From Streptomyces sp. WAC 01529 (lineage in GTDB: Bacteria > Actinomycetota > Actinomycetes > Streptomycetales > Streptomycetaceae), in NCBI RefSeq assembly GCF_003945545.1, contig NZ_CP029617.1, forward strand, positions 4,883,001-4,947,000: a DNA stretch of 64,000 nt, in the 5' to 3' direction. Below the pieces are notes generated by a model, which did no database searches, had not been told where the DNA came from, and saw nothing but the letters and a program-made list of their open reading frames with translations. A program made the translations under genes and the position numbers. Positions 33,925 to 43,579 of the stretch are shown here, piece by piece (the stretch's first letter is position 1; each line of letters opens with the position of its first letter).

Positions 33925-35763
33925 ATGTCACAGGAGAGCTCTGCCCGGAACCAGGGCACCGACGTGCCCGGCGACGCGTACGACAGCGACGCGTACGACT
34001 ACGACGTCATCGTCGTGGGCAGCGGCTTCGGCGGCGCGGTCTCCGCCCTGCGTCTGACGGAGAAGGGCTACCGCGTCGGCGTCCTCGAAGCCGGGCGCCG
34101 CTTCACGCGCGCGACGCTGCCCAAGAACTCCTGGGACCTGAAGAACTACCTCTGGGCGCCCGCCCTCGGCCTCTTCGGCATCCAGCGCATCCACCTGCTC
34201 GGCAACGTGATGGTCCTCGCGGGCGCCGGAGTCGGTGGCGGCTCGCTCAACTACGCCAACACCCTCTACGTACCGCCCGCCCCGTTCTTCAACGACCCGC
34301 AGTGGAAGAACATCACGGACTGGCAGGACGAACTGAGCCCCTACTACGAGCAGGCCAAGCGCATGCTCGGCGTACGGCTCAACCCGACGACGACACCCTC
34401 GGACGTCCATCTGAGGGCCGCCGCCGAGGAGATGGGCGTCGGCGACAGCTTCCACATGGCGCCGGTCGGCGTCTTCTTCGGCGACAAGGACGACGCGGAC
34501 GGTACGTCGACGACCCGGCCCGGCGCCGAGGTCCCCGACCCCTACTTCGGCGGCGCGGGGCCCTCGCGGCGCGCCTGCACCGAGTGCGGCGAGTGCATGA
34601 CCGGCTGCCGGCACGGCGCGAAGAACACCCTCAACGAGAACTACCTCTACCTGGCGGAGAAGGCCGGGGCGGTCATCCACCCCATGACGTCGGTCGTCGC
34701 CGTCACCGAGGACTCACGGGGCGGTTACGCCGTCGCCACCCTGCCCACCGACGACAGGCGCAAGGGCAAGGGTCGGGTGTTCAAGGCCCGCAAGGTCGTC
34801 ATCGCCGCCGGTACGTACGGCACGCAGACGCTCCTGCACCGCATGAAGGACAGCGGCCTGCTCCCGCGCGTCTCCGCCCGGCTCGGCACGATGACCCGCA
34901 CCAACTCCGAGGCCCTGGTGGGCGCCCAGACCACCGACCGCCGCTACCGCAAGCGGCACGGCGGGCAGAAGGTCGACTTCACCAAGGGCGTCGCGATCAC
35001 CTCCTCGATACACCCGGACGAGAACACGCACATCGAGCCCGTCCGCTACGGCAAGAAGTCCAACGCCATGGGCAGCCTGACCGTCCTCCAGGTCCCCTAC
35101 AGCGCGAAGGGCGGCAAGGCGCGGGTCGCCGGCTGGCTCGCCAACGTCGCCCGCCACCCCATGCTCACGGTCCGGTCGCTCTCCAACCGGCGCTGGTCGG
35201 AGCGGGTCATCATCGGCCTGGTCATGCAGTCGCTCGACAACTCCCTGACCACGTACCGCAAGGAGAAGGGGATCGGGAAGGGCCTGCTCACCGCCCGGCA
35301 GGGCCACGGCGCGCCCAACCCCGACCAGATACCGGAGGCCACGCGCGCGGCGACGCTCCTGTCCAAGGAGATCAACGGCTTCGCCGGTTCGAACATCGGC
35401 GAGCTGATGGGCACCCCGCTGACCGCCCACTTCCTCGGCGGCTGCCCCATCGGCGACTCGGCCGACACCGGTGTCATCGACCCCTACCACCGGCTCTACG
35501 GCCACCCGGGGATCTCGGTGGTCGACGGCGCCGCCGTCTCCGCGAACCTGGGCGTCAACCCGTCCTTGACCATCACCGCGCAGGCCGAGCGCGCGATGTC
35601 GTTCTGGCCCAACAAGGGGGGTGTGGACCCGCGTCCGACGCAGGGCGAGCGGTATGTGCGGCTCACGGCCGTGGAGCCGAAGACCCCGGCGGTCCCCGCG
35701 GACGCCTTCGGCGCGCTGAAGCTGCCGTTCCTGGGGATGCCGACGGTGCCGCCCAAGCGGTGA
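33925..35763 (+). CDS. GMC-type oxidoreductase with four-Cys cluster
   Basis: 612 residues, ATG start. The FAD motif is DVIVVGSGFGGAVSALRL near residue 30, and the GMC C-terminal region has GGCPIGDSADTGVIDPYHRL and VVDGAAVSANLGVNPSL. The closest named type is the cholesterol-oxidase-like branch, but the substrate cannot be told. An internal CTECGECMTGC motif (CxxCxxCxxxC) looks like a [4Fe-4S] ligand set, suggesting electron transfer to a carrier rather than to O2. There is no signal peptide. It is followed by a terminator shared with the convergent wall protein. Confidence 0.88.
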   Translation: MSQESSARNQGTDVPGDAYDSDAYDYDVIVVGSGFGGAVSALRLTEKGYRVGVLEAGRRFTRATLPKNSWDLKNYLWAPALGLFGIQRIHLLGNVMVLAGAGVGGGSLNYANTLYVPPAPFFNDPQWKNITDWQDELSPYYEQAKRMLGVRLNPTTTPSDVHLRAAAEEMGVGDSFHMAPVGVFFGDKDDADGTSTTRPGAEVPDPYFGGAGPSRRACTECGECMTGCRHGAKNTLNENYLYLAEKAGAVIHPMTSVVAVTEDSRGGYAVATLPTDDRRKGKGRVFKARKVVIAAGTYGTQTLLHRMKDSGLLPRVSARLGTMTRTNSEALVGAQTTDRRYRKRHGGQKVDFTKGVAITSSIHPDENTHIEPVRYGKKSNAMGSLTVLQVPYSAKGGKARVAGWLANVARHPMLTVRSLSNRRWSERVIIGLVMQSLDNSLTTYRKEKGIGKGLLTARQGHGAPNPDQIPEATRAATLLSKEINGFAGSNIGELMGTPLTAHFLGGCPIGDSADTGVIDPYHRLYGHPGISVVDGAAVSANLGVNPSLTITAQAERAMSFWPNKGGVDPRPTQGERYVRLTAVEPKTPAVPADAFGALKLPFLGMPTVPPKR

Positions 35764-35795
35764 GCGGGGTCGGACGCGCGTCCGGAGATACACGT

Positions 35796-35829
35796 AAGGA
35801 CCTGCGCCCCCCTCCGAGCGCAGGTCCTT
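35796..35829. terminator. bidirectional terminator
   Basis: AAGGACCTGCGC (35796-35807) and its exact complement (35818-35829) with a 10-nt loop between convergent genes. Confidence 0.85.
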
Positions 35830-35870
35830 CCGCGTGCTTGTGAGCCGCCGTCATCCGGCGGCGCGCCGCC

Positions 35871-36911
35871 CTATCCGGTGGTGTCGGCGGTGTTGGCGGT
35901 CTCGGCTTCGGTCTTGCGGCGGCGTACGACGAAGACCGCGCCCGCACCGACGACCACGGCGGCGCCGCCGACGAGGCCGATGGCCGGCAGCGCCGAGCTG
36001 GAACCGGTCTCGGCGAGGCTGGGGGTCACGGGGAGATTCTTGGCACCACCCTGCGGCTGGGTGACGACGGACGGCTTCTTCGTCGGCTTCTTCGGCTTCG
36101 GCGTACCCGGGTGCTCGTTCTCGCTGCCGGGCTTGAGGATCGTCAGCGGGTACTCCGTGAACGAGTTGTGTACGCAGTCCAGCTCGGAGTCGACGTAACC
36201 GCCGAGGCCGAGCGCGTAGCCCGCACCGGCCGGGGCCTTGGCGCTGATGTTGAGCCGCAGCTTGATGTCGACGCTCTCCTCGGCGCCCAGCTCGACGACG
36301 CCGAAGGCGAGGCCGCCGTTCAGGTCGCTGTCGACCGAGGTCCAGGTCCCGGTCTCGGGGTCGAGGAACTGAAGGTCGGCGTGGTTGCTCAGCCAGTCCT
36401 TCGTGTCGTCGCTCTCCGACTCGTTCTCCACGGCCGCGGACCAGTTGACCTCGCCGAACGCCTCGTCGGTGGGGTTGGTGGCGGTCAGCTTGAACGGGTG
36501 CCAGCCGCTGCCCGCGACGATCTTGCCGGGCAGGCCGGTCAGCTCGATCTCCAGCTCGGAGTCGAGGTCGACGCCGGTGTCCTCGTCGACCGGGCAGTCG
36601 GCGGGCTCCGGCTCCTCCTCGTCGTCCTCCGGGTGCTGCGACTCGTCCGTCGTCTCGTCGTCCGTGGGCTCGGGGCCGGGCTCACCCGGCTCTTCGGGGT
36701 CTCCGGGCTCTTCGGGGTCTCCCGGCTTCTCCGGGTCCGCCGGCTTGTCGGCCGGGGGCTTCGGCGGGGCGGGCTTCTTGGTCGGCTCGGCCGTCTCAGC
36801 CAGTGCAGGGGCGGTGCCCTCGGTGGCGTACGCGGCCGGAGCCGACAGAAGCGCCATCGGGGCGATGACAGCCGTAGCGGCCGCTGCTGCCATGGCACGG
36901 CGAAGCTTCAT
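35871..36911 (-). CDS. sortase-anchored cell-wall protein (LAETG)
   Basis: 346 residues, ATG start. A signal peptide ending near AYATEG is followed by a Pro/Glu/Asp-rich stalk with PGDPEEPGD repeats, a beta-sandwich-like middle domain with two Cys, a Lys/Pro spacer and then LAETG, a hydrophobic helix and the RRRK tail. LAxTG signals are used by class E sortases of high-GC actinobacteria, as for chaplins in Streptomyces. The protein is therefore covalently wall-linked and presents an acidic domain outside. Its ligand is unknown. No sortase gene is in the window. Confidence 0.92.
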   Translation of the reverse strand: MKLRRAMAAAAATAVIAPMALLSAPAAYATEGTAPALAETAEPTKKPAPPKPPADKPADPEKPGDPEEPGDPEEPGEPGPEPTDDETTDESQHPEDDEEEPEPADCPVDEDTGVDLDSELEIELTGLPGKIVAGSGWHPFKLTATNPTDEAFGEVNWSAAVENESESDDTKDWLSNHADLQFLDPETGTWTSVDSDLNGGLAFGVVELGAEESVDIKLRLNISAKAPAGAGYALGLGGYVDSELDCVHNSFTEYPLTILKPGSENEHPGTPKPKKPTKKPSVVTQPQGGAKNLPVTPSLAETGSSSALPAIGLVGGAAVVVGAGAVFVVRRRKTEAETANTADTTG

Positions 36912-37120
36912 GAAGTCCCCGGGAGTGGCTGGGTGGAGTGGCTTTTGTCGGAGTGGTTTCTGTTACTGCATGCATGACCTGCGATCCCTGTGAATGGTTG
37001 TCCTCGCACTCACGGAATCCTTATGTGGCGTGGCTCACACCGCTTGTGCCGCTGCGACGGGGTGCCGTAGAACTGCCCCCGCCCGAGGGGGCGATGGGGA
37101 GATATGGGGAGGGGACAGCG

Positions 37121-37486
37121 TTGGCCATACCCGAGGAGGTGTGGGAGAGGTTCGAGAAGGACAGCGAGCGGGACATTCGCTCGTCCGCGCCGAAGGAACC
37201 GTCCGCGCGGGCCCGCATGGTGGCCGAAAGGCTGCGGCGCCTGGACGAGGAGGCCGCGCGTGAACAGGTGCGCCAGGCCGGGCGGTTGCGCCGCAGGCGG
37301 GCGAGGCGCGATGCCGAGTCCGTGCGGTGGCGGCCGGACGACTGGCGCTCGGCGCCCCTCGGCCCGCGCCGCGACGCACGTTCCGAGCGCCGCCGCCGGA
37401 TGTGGAGCGTGGTGATCGTCATCGGCTGCATGGCCCTGGCGATCGCGGTGCTCAGCCCGTTCCGGTTCTGGATGTGGGGCTGGTGA
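37121..37486 (+). CDS. small tail-anchored membrane protein
   Basis: About 121 residues. TTG 37121 is chosen because GGGGAGGGG ends 6 nt before it; ATG 37094 upstream is possible. The N-terminal two thirds are charged and helical (VAERLRRLDEEAAREQVRQ), probably coiled coil, followed by an Arg-rich stretch and one C-terminal membrane segment, VVIVIGCMALAIAVL, ending with an aromatic FRFWMWGW. The topology would be N-in with a bulk cytoplasmic domain. I do not recognise the family. Confidence 0.72.
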   Translation: MAIPEEVWERFEKDSERDIRSSAPKEPSARARMVAERLRRLDEEAAREQVRQAGRLRRRRARRDAESVRWRPDDWRSAPLGPRRDARSERRRRMWSVVIVIGCMALAIAVLSPFRFWMWGW

Positions 37487-37639
37487 CTCCCGGCCCGGTG
37501 CGGGGAGCGGGCGGGGTGGAACCGTAAGCGATCTTCTGCCGTCGTAGAAGTGGTGCGAGTGCCCTCGTAGCAGTGGTGGTGCGTACCGCGAGACGTAAGT
37601 GAGCTGAGCAGGTGAGCTGAACAGGTGGGGGCAGAGATC

Positions 37640-38458
37640 GTGAAGTCAGCTGTGTCGCGGGTCGTGGTGGCCGTCTCGGTGGTGGCCGCTCTCGGAGCGA
37701 CCGCGGCTTGCGGCGGAGGCGGCGACGACGGCAAGGATTCGGCCAAGCCGGGCGCGGGTGCCTCGAAGGACGCGTCGACGGACGCCTCGAAGGGCGGTGC
37801 CGAGGCGGCCGGCCGGCTGGAGAAGGCGGCCCTCGCCACGGGTGACGTCAAGGGCTACAAGGTCGAGAAGCCGAAGACCCCCGATGCCTCCGCGGCCGCG
37901 GCCCCGGCCGCCGGGAAGACCTCGCCCGCGGTGTGCGCCCCGCTCACCGCCCTGCTCGACCCCGACGTCTCCGCGAAGCCGAAGCCGAAGTCGGTGCCGG
38001 AGCCGAAGGCGCACGTCGGCCGGATCCTGACCAACCCCGGCGGCAGGGCCCTCACGACGACCGACGTCGGACTGTCCGCCTACACGCGGGCCGACGCCGA
38101 GCGCGTCATGGCCGACCTGCGCACCGCGGCGAAGTCGAAGAAGTGCGCCGCGTTCCGCGTCGACGGCCGCCGCTACCTCGACGTCAAGGCGCTGCCCGCG
38201 CCGGACAAGGGCGACGAGGCGGTCTCGTACAAGCTGACCCATCGCAAGGGCGAGTACACGGCGCGGGAGCGCGTCACGGTCGTACGCGACGGCTCCACGC
38301 TCCTGACCTTCGACGCGTCGAACCTGTACGACCCCGCGGGCGTCCAGGACGACCGGGAGGCCGAGCGCGAGGGCATGAAGGGCATCGGCACGCCCAAGGC
38401 CGACGAGGACCCGAAGGTGGACACCGCGATCATCGACGCGCAGCTCGGCAAGCTCTGA
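37640..38458 (+). CDS. lipoprotein, tandem paralogue A
   Basis: About 272 residues from GTG 37640, chosen to match the start of paralogue B; GTG 37625 is possible. A signal segment is followed by the lipobox GATAAC, a Gly/Ser/Asp/Lys linker and a domain with LEKAALATGDVKGYKVEKPK, TRADAERVMADLRTA and a DEAVSYKL strand. About one third of positions look shared with the gene 139 nt downstream, including both Cys of the mature domain (VCAPL, KKCAAF). Probably an extracytoplasmic ligand-binding or PknH-sensor-like fold; that is a guess from pattern only. Confidence 0.8.
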   Translation: MKSAVSRVVVAVSVVAALGATAACGGGGDDGKDSAKPGAGASKDASTDASKGGAEAAGRLEKAALATGDVKGYKVEKPKTPDASAAAAPAAGKTSPAVCAPLTALLDPDVSAKPKPKSVPEPKAHVGRILTNPGGRALTTTDVGLSAYTRADAERVMADLRTAAKSKKCAAFRVDGRRYLDVKALPAPDKGDEAVSYKLTHRKGEYTARERVTVVRDGSTLLTFDASNLYDPAGVQDDREAEREGMKGIGTPKADEDPKVDTAIIDAQLGKL

Positions 38459-38596
38459 TTTCACACGCGCCCCGTACAACCTTTTCGGCGGTTTCTGATC
38501 GTTATGCAAATCGCTGGCAAAGTTGGCGTGTTTGCAGCTTTCATTTCGCCTCGGTGCGGGCCTGTCGCCCGCGCCACGCGAATGAAGGTAGGAAAC

Positions 38597-39334
38597 GTGA
38601 AGTCATCTGTGTCTCGGGCCGTCGTGGCCGCGTCCGTCACGGTCGCGCTGGGCCTGACCGCAGCGTGTGGCAGCGACGACGACGGCAAGAAGCCGTCGGA
38701 ACCGGCCAAGTCCGCGCAGGGTTCCGGGGGTGGCAAGGACGCGAAGCCGGCCGGCGCGAAGCAGGGTGCGCTGACCACCGCCGAGCTGGAGAAGGCGGTG
38801 CTCGCCAAGGGCGACCTCAAGGGCTACAAGCTGGAGAAGCTGTCCGCCGCGGACATGCCCGCGCAGACCGTGCCTTCCGACCCGGTCAAGTGCCAGCCGC
38901 TCGCGGACATGTTCATGTTCGCCACCGACCCGGCCTCCAAGGCCCGCGTCGGCCGGACCATGACCGGTCCGGACGAGATGGACGCCACGATCATCACGCT
39001 CGCGCTGCTCGCCCACGAGAAGGACGACGCGGAGAAGGTCATGGACGGCCTCCGCACGGCCACGGAGAAGTGCGAGGCGTACGAGCACGCGGGTTCCAAG
39101 TACCGCGAGGTCGCGCCCCTGTCCGCCCCGAAGTCGGGCGACGACGCCGTCTCGTACAAGGTCGTGGGCCTCATCGAGGGCCAGAAGACGCCGATGAGCT
39201 TCACCGTCGTACGCAGCGGTTCGACGCTCGCCGCCTTCTACTCGATCAACCTGCTCAAGCCGAAGGAGTTCGGCGTGCCGAGCAAGATCGTCGAGGCGCA
39301 GGTCGACAAGCTCGCCGAGGCCGGAAAGCGGTAG
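38597..39334 (+). CDS. lipoprotein, tandem paralogue B
   Basis: About 245 residues from GTG 38597 with AGGTAGG upstream. Lipobox GLTAAC, then linker and mature domain LEKAVLAKGDLKGYKLEKLS, KCQPLADMF, DDAEKVMDGLRTATEKCEAY and DDAVSYKVVGL, colinear with paralogue A. The pair arose by tandem duplication. Unlike A it lacks the poly-Ala insert. The function is unknown; membrane-anchored outside the cell. The following sequence carries a simple repeat and a strong terminator. Confidence 0.82.
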   Translation: MKSSVSRAVVAASVTVALGLTAACGSDDDGKKPSEPAKSAQGSGGGKDAKPAGAKQGALTTAELEKAVLAKGDLKGYKLEKLSAADMPAQTVPSDPVKCQPLADMFMFATDPASKARVGRTMTGPDEMDATIITLALLAHEKDDAEKVMDGLRTATEKCEAYEHAGSKYREVAPLSAPKSGDDAVSYKVVGLIEGQKTPMSFTVVRSGSTLAAFYSINLLKPKEFGVPSKIVEAQVDKLAEAGKR

Positions 39335-39335
39335 C

Positions 39336-39388
39336 GCTGACTGGCTGTCTGACTGGCTGTCTGTAGCTGTAGCTGTAGCTATAGCTAT
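39336..39388 (+). repeat. simple tandem repeat after the lipoprotein gene
   Basis: Two copies of a 12-nt unit (CTGACTGGCTGT) run into repeated GTAGCT/TAGCTA units. It is of unusually low GC for the region and looks slippage-generated; the number of units may vary between strains. Confidence 0.85.
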
Positions 39389-39403
39389 GCCGGTTGTGTA
39401 CAG

Positions 39404-39444
39404 AGCGAAGGGCCCCGCGGGACGGATCCGCGGGGCCCTTCGCT
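39404..39444 (+). terminator. strong 17-bp terminator hairpin
   Basis: Arms 39404-39420 and 39428-39444 are perfectly complementary with a 7-nt loop; it ends the lipoprotein transcript. Confidence 0.88.
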
Positions 39445-40018
39445 GTCAGCACCGACGTCAGGGCAGCGTCGGTGCCGCGGGGCGACGCCGGGGGAGTGCG
39501 CCGCTGGTTCCTCGGTGCGCCGGTGGCCGACCCGGCGCACAGGGGGCGCTCGCGTGGTATCGACCATTGGCAGTGCGGTGGTGGACGGGGGCCCGGAGGC
39601 TGTCCGCCCTCCTGGGCATCGTGCTCGATGGGCTGCCGGGGACGCAACCGTTTCGACCACATCTAGAGGGAAATTCGACCGCGTCCAGAGGGAAACTAAA
39701 GGGAAATGGGGAGGGGCGGCAGGGGAGTGGGACGGAGGCCGGCCGGCCCCGGGCGTCCCCGGAGCCGACCGTTCTCTTGGGTGACCGGGCTGCTGTCCCC
39801 TGCCGTCCGGTCACATCGCTGGAGCGAGGTCCCACGGCGTACGACATGATCCGTACGCCTCATCGCTCCAGCGGAGCCACGCGTGGTTCTTACGGGACCG
39901 CCCCTGGCTGACACGGACATCGGGACCAACGAACCCCGCCCGGAACCGGTCACGCGCCGTACGGGTGAGAAGCGACCCGAACTCAGATCCGCAGGTGCCC
40001 GGGGTGGGGGCGGCGGGG
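39445..40018. other. 574-nt stretch without a convincing gene
   Basis: Several open frames exist on both strands, but none combines a ribosome binding site, codon bias and a recognisable product. The stretch contains an A/G-rich patch (about 39665-39715) and a double inverted repeat at 39817-39873. Confidence 0.65.
39817..39873. repeat. nested double inverted repeat (two stacked stems)
   Basis: The outer stem pairs CGCTGGAGCGA (39817-39827) with its complement (39863-39873). The inner stem pairs GGCGTACG (39836-39843) with 39852-39859 around an 8-nt loop. The internal bulge is asymmetric (8 and 3 nt), more like a structured RNA or protein site than a terminator. Confidence 0.6.
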
Positions 40019-40393
40019 TCAGACGCGGCCCCGGCACAGCTCAAGAAGCGTCATCGCGAGCGTGGTGCCGGGCTTGCCGAGCGCGTCCCTGTAGTGGCCG
40101 AGGACCTCCATCTCGCGGGAGAGGTTCACCCGCCGCCCGCCCGAGGTGATGCGGGCCTCCTGGATCACGGCCGAGACGGCCATCCGTTCCTGGACGAGAC
40201 CGATGATGCGGTCGTCGAGCATGTCGATCCGCTCCCGGGCGTTCTCGATCACACCGGCGGCCTCGGCGGTACGGGCACCGGTCTTCTCGGTGGGGGTGGC
40301 GATCGCGGAGGTGGCGACGGCGGAGGCGGTGACGGAGTTCGCGGAGGTCGCGGAGGTGGCGACGGCGGAAGCGGTGGTGGCGGTGGCGGTCAT
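40019..40393 (-). CDS. aroQ: chorismate mutase, AroQ type
   Basis: About 124 residues from ATG 40393, with AAGGAG seven bases upstream. The first 45 residues are a low-complexity Ala/Thr/Ser/Val repeat built from duplicated 6-9 nt units; the AroQ helix follows: ARERIDMLDDRIIGLVQERM and the Arg/Lys pocket region SGGRRVNLSREMEVL. It converts chorismate to prephenate for Phe and Tyr synthesis. Its 5' leader carries a leader-peptide gene and a terminator hairpin, so attenuation by aromatic amino acid supply is likely. The gene is divergent from guaA. Confidence 0.88.
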   Translation of the reverse strand: MTATATTASAVATSATSANSVTASAVATSAIATPTEKTGARTAEAAGVIENARERIDMLDDRIIGLVQERMAVSAVIQEARITSGGRRVNLSREMEVLGHYRDALGKPGTTLAMTLLELCRGRV

Positions 40394-40466
40394 GTGGGGC
40401 TCCTTGTGGTTCCTGGGGTTCTCGCGGAAAGGTGCCCCGGAGCGACGAGGCCCGGAAATGACAGAA

Positions 40467-40493
40467 CGCCCCGGGCCTTGTCGGCCCGGGGCG
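40467..40493 (-). terminator. attenuator hairpin in the aroQ leader
   Basis: CGCCCCGGGCC (40467-40477) pairs with 40483-40493 over 11 bp with a 5-nt loop; on the minus strand it is followed by TTCTGTCATTT. It lies between the leader peptide stop and aroQ, as expected of an attenuator. Confidence 0.82.
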
Positions 40494-40517
40494 CCTGGGA
40501 AGTCGCTTGTCAGTGGA

Positions 40518-40589
40518 TCAAGCAGCTCGACCATGGCAGCCGGCGAGCCGGGTGCCATAGGTAAAGAGGAAGCCGAGGTGCTTGTTCAC
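40518..40589 (-). CDS. leader peptide of the aroQ attenuator (23 residues)
   Basis: GTG at 40589 opens a 23-residue frame ending at TGA 40518. The peptide contains Phe, Phe and Tyr within FLFTY, the products of the pathway served by chorismate mutase, and uses codons that are rare in this genome (TTT, TAT, CAT, CGA, GCT). The terminator hairpin begins 25 nt after its stop. There is no good ribosome binding site, but the start lies about 7 nt from a -10 box, so the transcript is probably leaderless. Ribosome stalling when Phe/Tyr is scarce would prevent the hairpin. Confidence 0.72.
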   Translation of the reverse strand: MNKHLGFLFTYGTRLAGCHGRAA

Positions 40590-40595
40590 GGGGCC

Positions 40596-40626
40596 AGTAT
40601 GCCCTCACCCGCGCGTGCCCGGTCAA
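40596..40626 (-). promoter_or_regulatory. predicted promoter of the aroQ leader
   Basis: TTGACC (40626-40621) and CATACT (40601-40596) are separated by 19 nt; predicted start at about 40589, on the GTG of the leader peptide. Confidence 0.62.
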
Positions 40627-40804
40627 TCCGATACGGCGGGTCGCCCGGATGCTGAGACGCCTGTCCGGGGACGCGCTCCCTGCCGCGGACTTCCGTCGGA
40701 TGCGACGAGGGAGGCCCCACCGCGCCCGGTAGAATCGACAAAACAGACCCCCTGCACACGCACTGAGCCTCTCGCTCAACGCTCAACGCCGGAAGGCCGC
40801 CGCC

Positions 40805-42391
<1,587 letters not shown>

Positions 42392-42419
42392 CCCCCAGGG
42401 TCTTCCCCAAGGCTTGCTG

Positions 42420-42465
42420 AGCGCCGGTGCCGCCACTTCACGACAGGAGTGGCGGCACCGGCGCT
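42420..42465 (+). terminator. guaA terminator, 18-bp perfect stem
   Basis: Arms 42420-42437 and 42448-42465 are perfectly complementary with a 10-nt loop, just after the guaA stop. Confidence 0.9.
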
Positions 42466-42471
42466 CTCGCG

Positions 42472-42543
42472 TCCACCGGGGCTTCTGTGTCCACCGGAGC
42501 TTTTCCATCCACCCGAGCTTCTGTGTCCGTTGGCGCTCGCACC
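42472..42543 (+). repeat. degenerate 18-nt tandem repeat, about 4 units
   Basis: Units start at 42472, 42490, 42508 and 42526; the consensus is TCCACCGGAGCTTCTGTG, with the last unit the most diverged. It lies between the guaA terminator and the convergent PPOX gene and is non-coding as far as I can see. Confidence 0.75.
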
Positions 42544-42608
42544 TCCGCCCCCGGCAGGCGAGCGCCGATTCGCGTCGTGTCCCCTGCCTCACGGTCGTGT
42601 CCCCCGCC

Positions 42609-43088
42609 TCACGTCCGCCGGGACGTGCGCAGCGGGACGCCCGGCTTCCAGAGCTGCACCGCCAGGTACTTCTCGTCCTCGATGTAGGTGCGCACCACCT
42701 CCGTCAGCTCGGCGCGGAAGAGATGGAACGCGTCCGGATCGGGCGGATTGACCTCCTCCGTATACCGCGCTCTCTCCTGCGGGTCCCGCACCTCGACCGC
42801 GCGGCCCGCGACGCGGACATCGCCGCCCGCCATCTCCGTGCCGGGCCCCGGGTTCGCCTGCAGCGCGAAGCGCGGATCGCGGCGCAGATCGAGCGCCTTG
42901 AGGGAACCCGGCATCATTCCGAGCCACAACTCCCCGTGCAGGAAACGGACTTCGATCCCCGTGGTGCGCGGCGAGCCGTCCTTGCGGAGCGTGGCGAGGA
43001 CGTGGTGGGTGAAGGCGCCGAAGCGACCCTCGACGGTGCCGGCCAGAGCAGGTTCCGCGGCGGCGAAGGCCGCCCAATTCGACTTCAT
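42609..43088 (-). CDS. pyridoxamine 5'-phosphate oxidase-fold (FMN/F420 split-barrel) protein
   Basis: 159 residues, ATG start. Split-barrel pattern: an N-terminal helix, then HHVLATLRKDGSPRTTGIEV, LWLGMMPGSLKALDLRRDPR and VRVAGRAVEV. Such proteins bind FMN, F420 or heme and reduce varied small molecules; there is no PNP-oxidase substrate signature, so a vitamin B6 role is unlikely. It lies convergent to guaA and back-to-back with the aldolase pseudogene, with about 55 nt between. Confidence 0.88.
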   Translation of the reverse strand: MKSNWAAFAAAEPALAGTVEGRFGAFTHHVLATLRKDGSPRTTGIEVRFLHGELWLGMMPGSLKALDLRRDPRFALQANPGPGTEMAGGDVRVAGRAVEVRDPQERARYTEEVNPPDPDAFHLFRAELTEVVRTYIEDEKYLAVQLWKPGVPLRTSRRT

Positions 43089-43144
43089 GCGCCGATTGTG
43101 GCGCCGATACCCGACATCCTCTGTCGCCTATCGATTCCCCCTTG

Positions 43145-43487
43145 CGCACTCTCTTCTCCGGGCACGCCCAGGCGCACCTCGCTCGGCCCGATGTCGTCGC
43201 CGTCGCGCACTGCCACTCCCCGCAGGGCAGCGCGCTCTCCACGCTCGGCGAACTCCTGGATCCGATCACCCAGGAGGCTGCGCCTTCCACGAGAGCCACG
43301 CGCTGTACGGCGGCTACACGGGCGTCGTCGTGGACGCCGAGGAGGGGCGCAGGATCGCGTCCGCGCTCGGCGGCCACAAGCAGGCGGTGCGGACCCGGGA
43401 GCAGCTCGGCAGCGATCCGGTCGCGTGGATCAACTACCAGCCCCCGTGGCAGGAGATCAGCCGCAGCGAACCGGGCCTGCTGACCTG
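43145..43487 (+). pseudogene. class II aldolase/adducin family remnant (frameshift and internal deletion)
   Basis: One frame reads ARPDVVAVAHCHSPQGSAL and LGELLDPITQEA; after a single-base loss at about 43280 the homology continues in another frame as FHESHALYGGYTGVVVDAEE, then GGHKQAVRTREQLGSD and the C-terminal YQPPWQEISRSEP. The HCHS metal motif is still there, but the N-terminal domain and the central block carrying the second His pair (ILRNHG in intact relatives) are missing. No start or ribosome binding site is left. It is a decayed class II aldolase-like gene. Confidence 0.8.
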
Positions 43488-43579
43488 AGATCCCTGCCGG
43501 CGCCCGCCACCGGTCCGTCAACACGCAGTTGGCCCATTCACCCCCGCTGACCTGACCCACGGGATCCATTCACCCTTCA

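Noticed and set aside
36938..37120. Upstream extension of the tail-anchored protein gene
   Set aside because: The extra 61 codons lack a ribosome binding site, contain Cys-rich non-typical sequence and overlap the promoter region; the TTG at 37121 has a strong site.
39336..39388. CRISPR-like array
   Set aside because: Units are 6-12 nt, contiguous and without spacers; this is a simple tandem repeat.
39387..39911. 174-codon plus-strand frame after the lipoprotein gene
   Set aside because: It starts inside a simple repeat, runs through a strong terminator and has no ribosome binding site or recognisable product.
40507..40529. TTGTCAGTG on the plus strand near the aroQ leader
   Set aside because: No TANNNT follows at 8 nt (AGCTCG) and no plus-strand gene starts close by; treated as chance.
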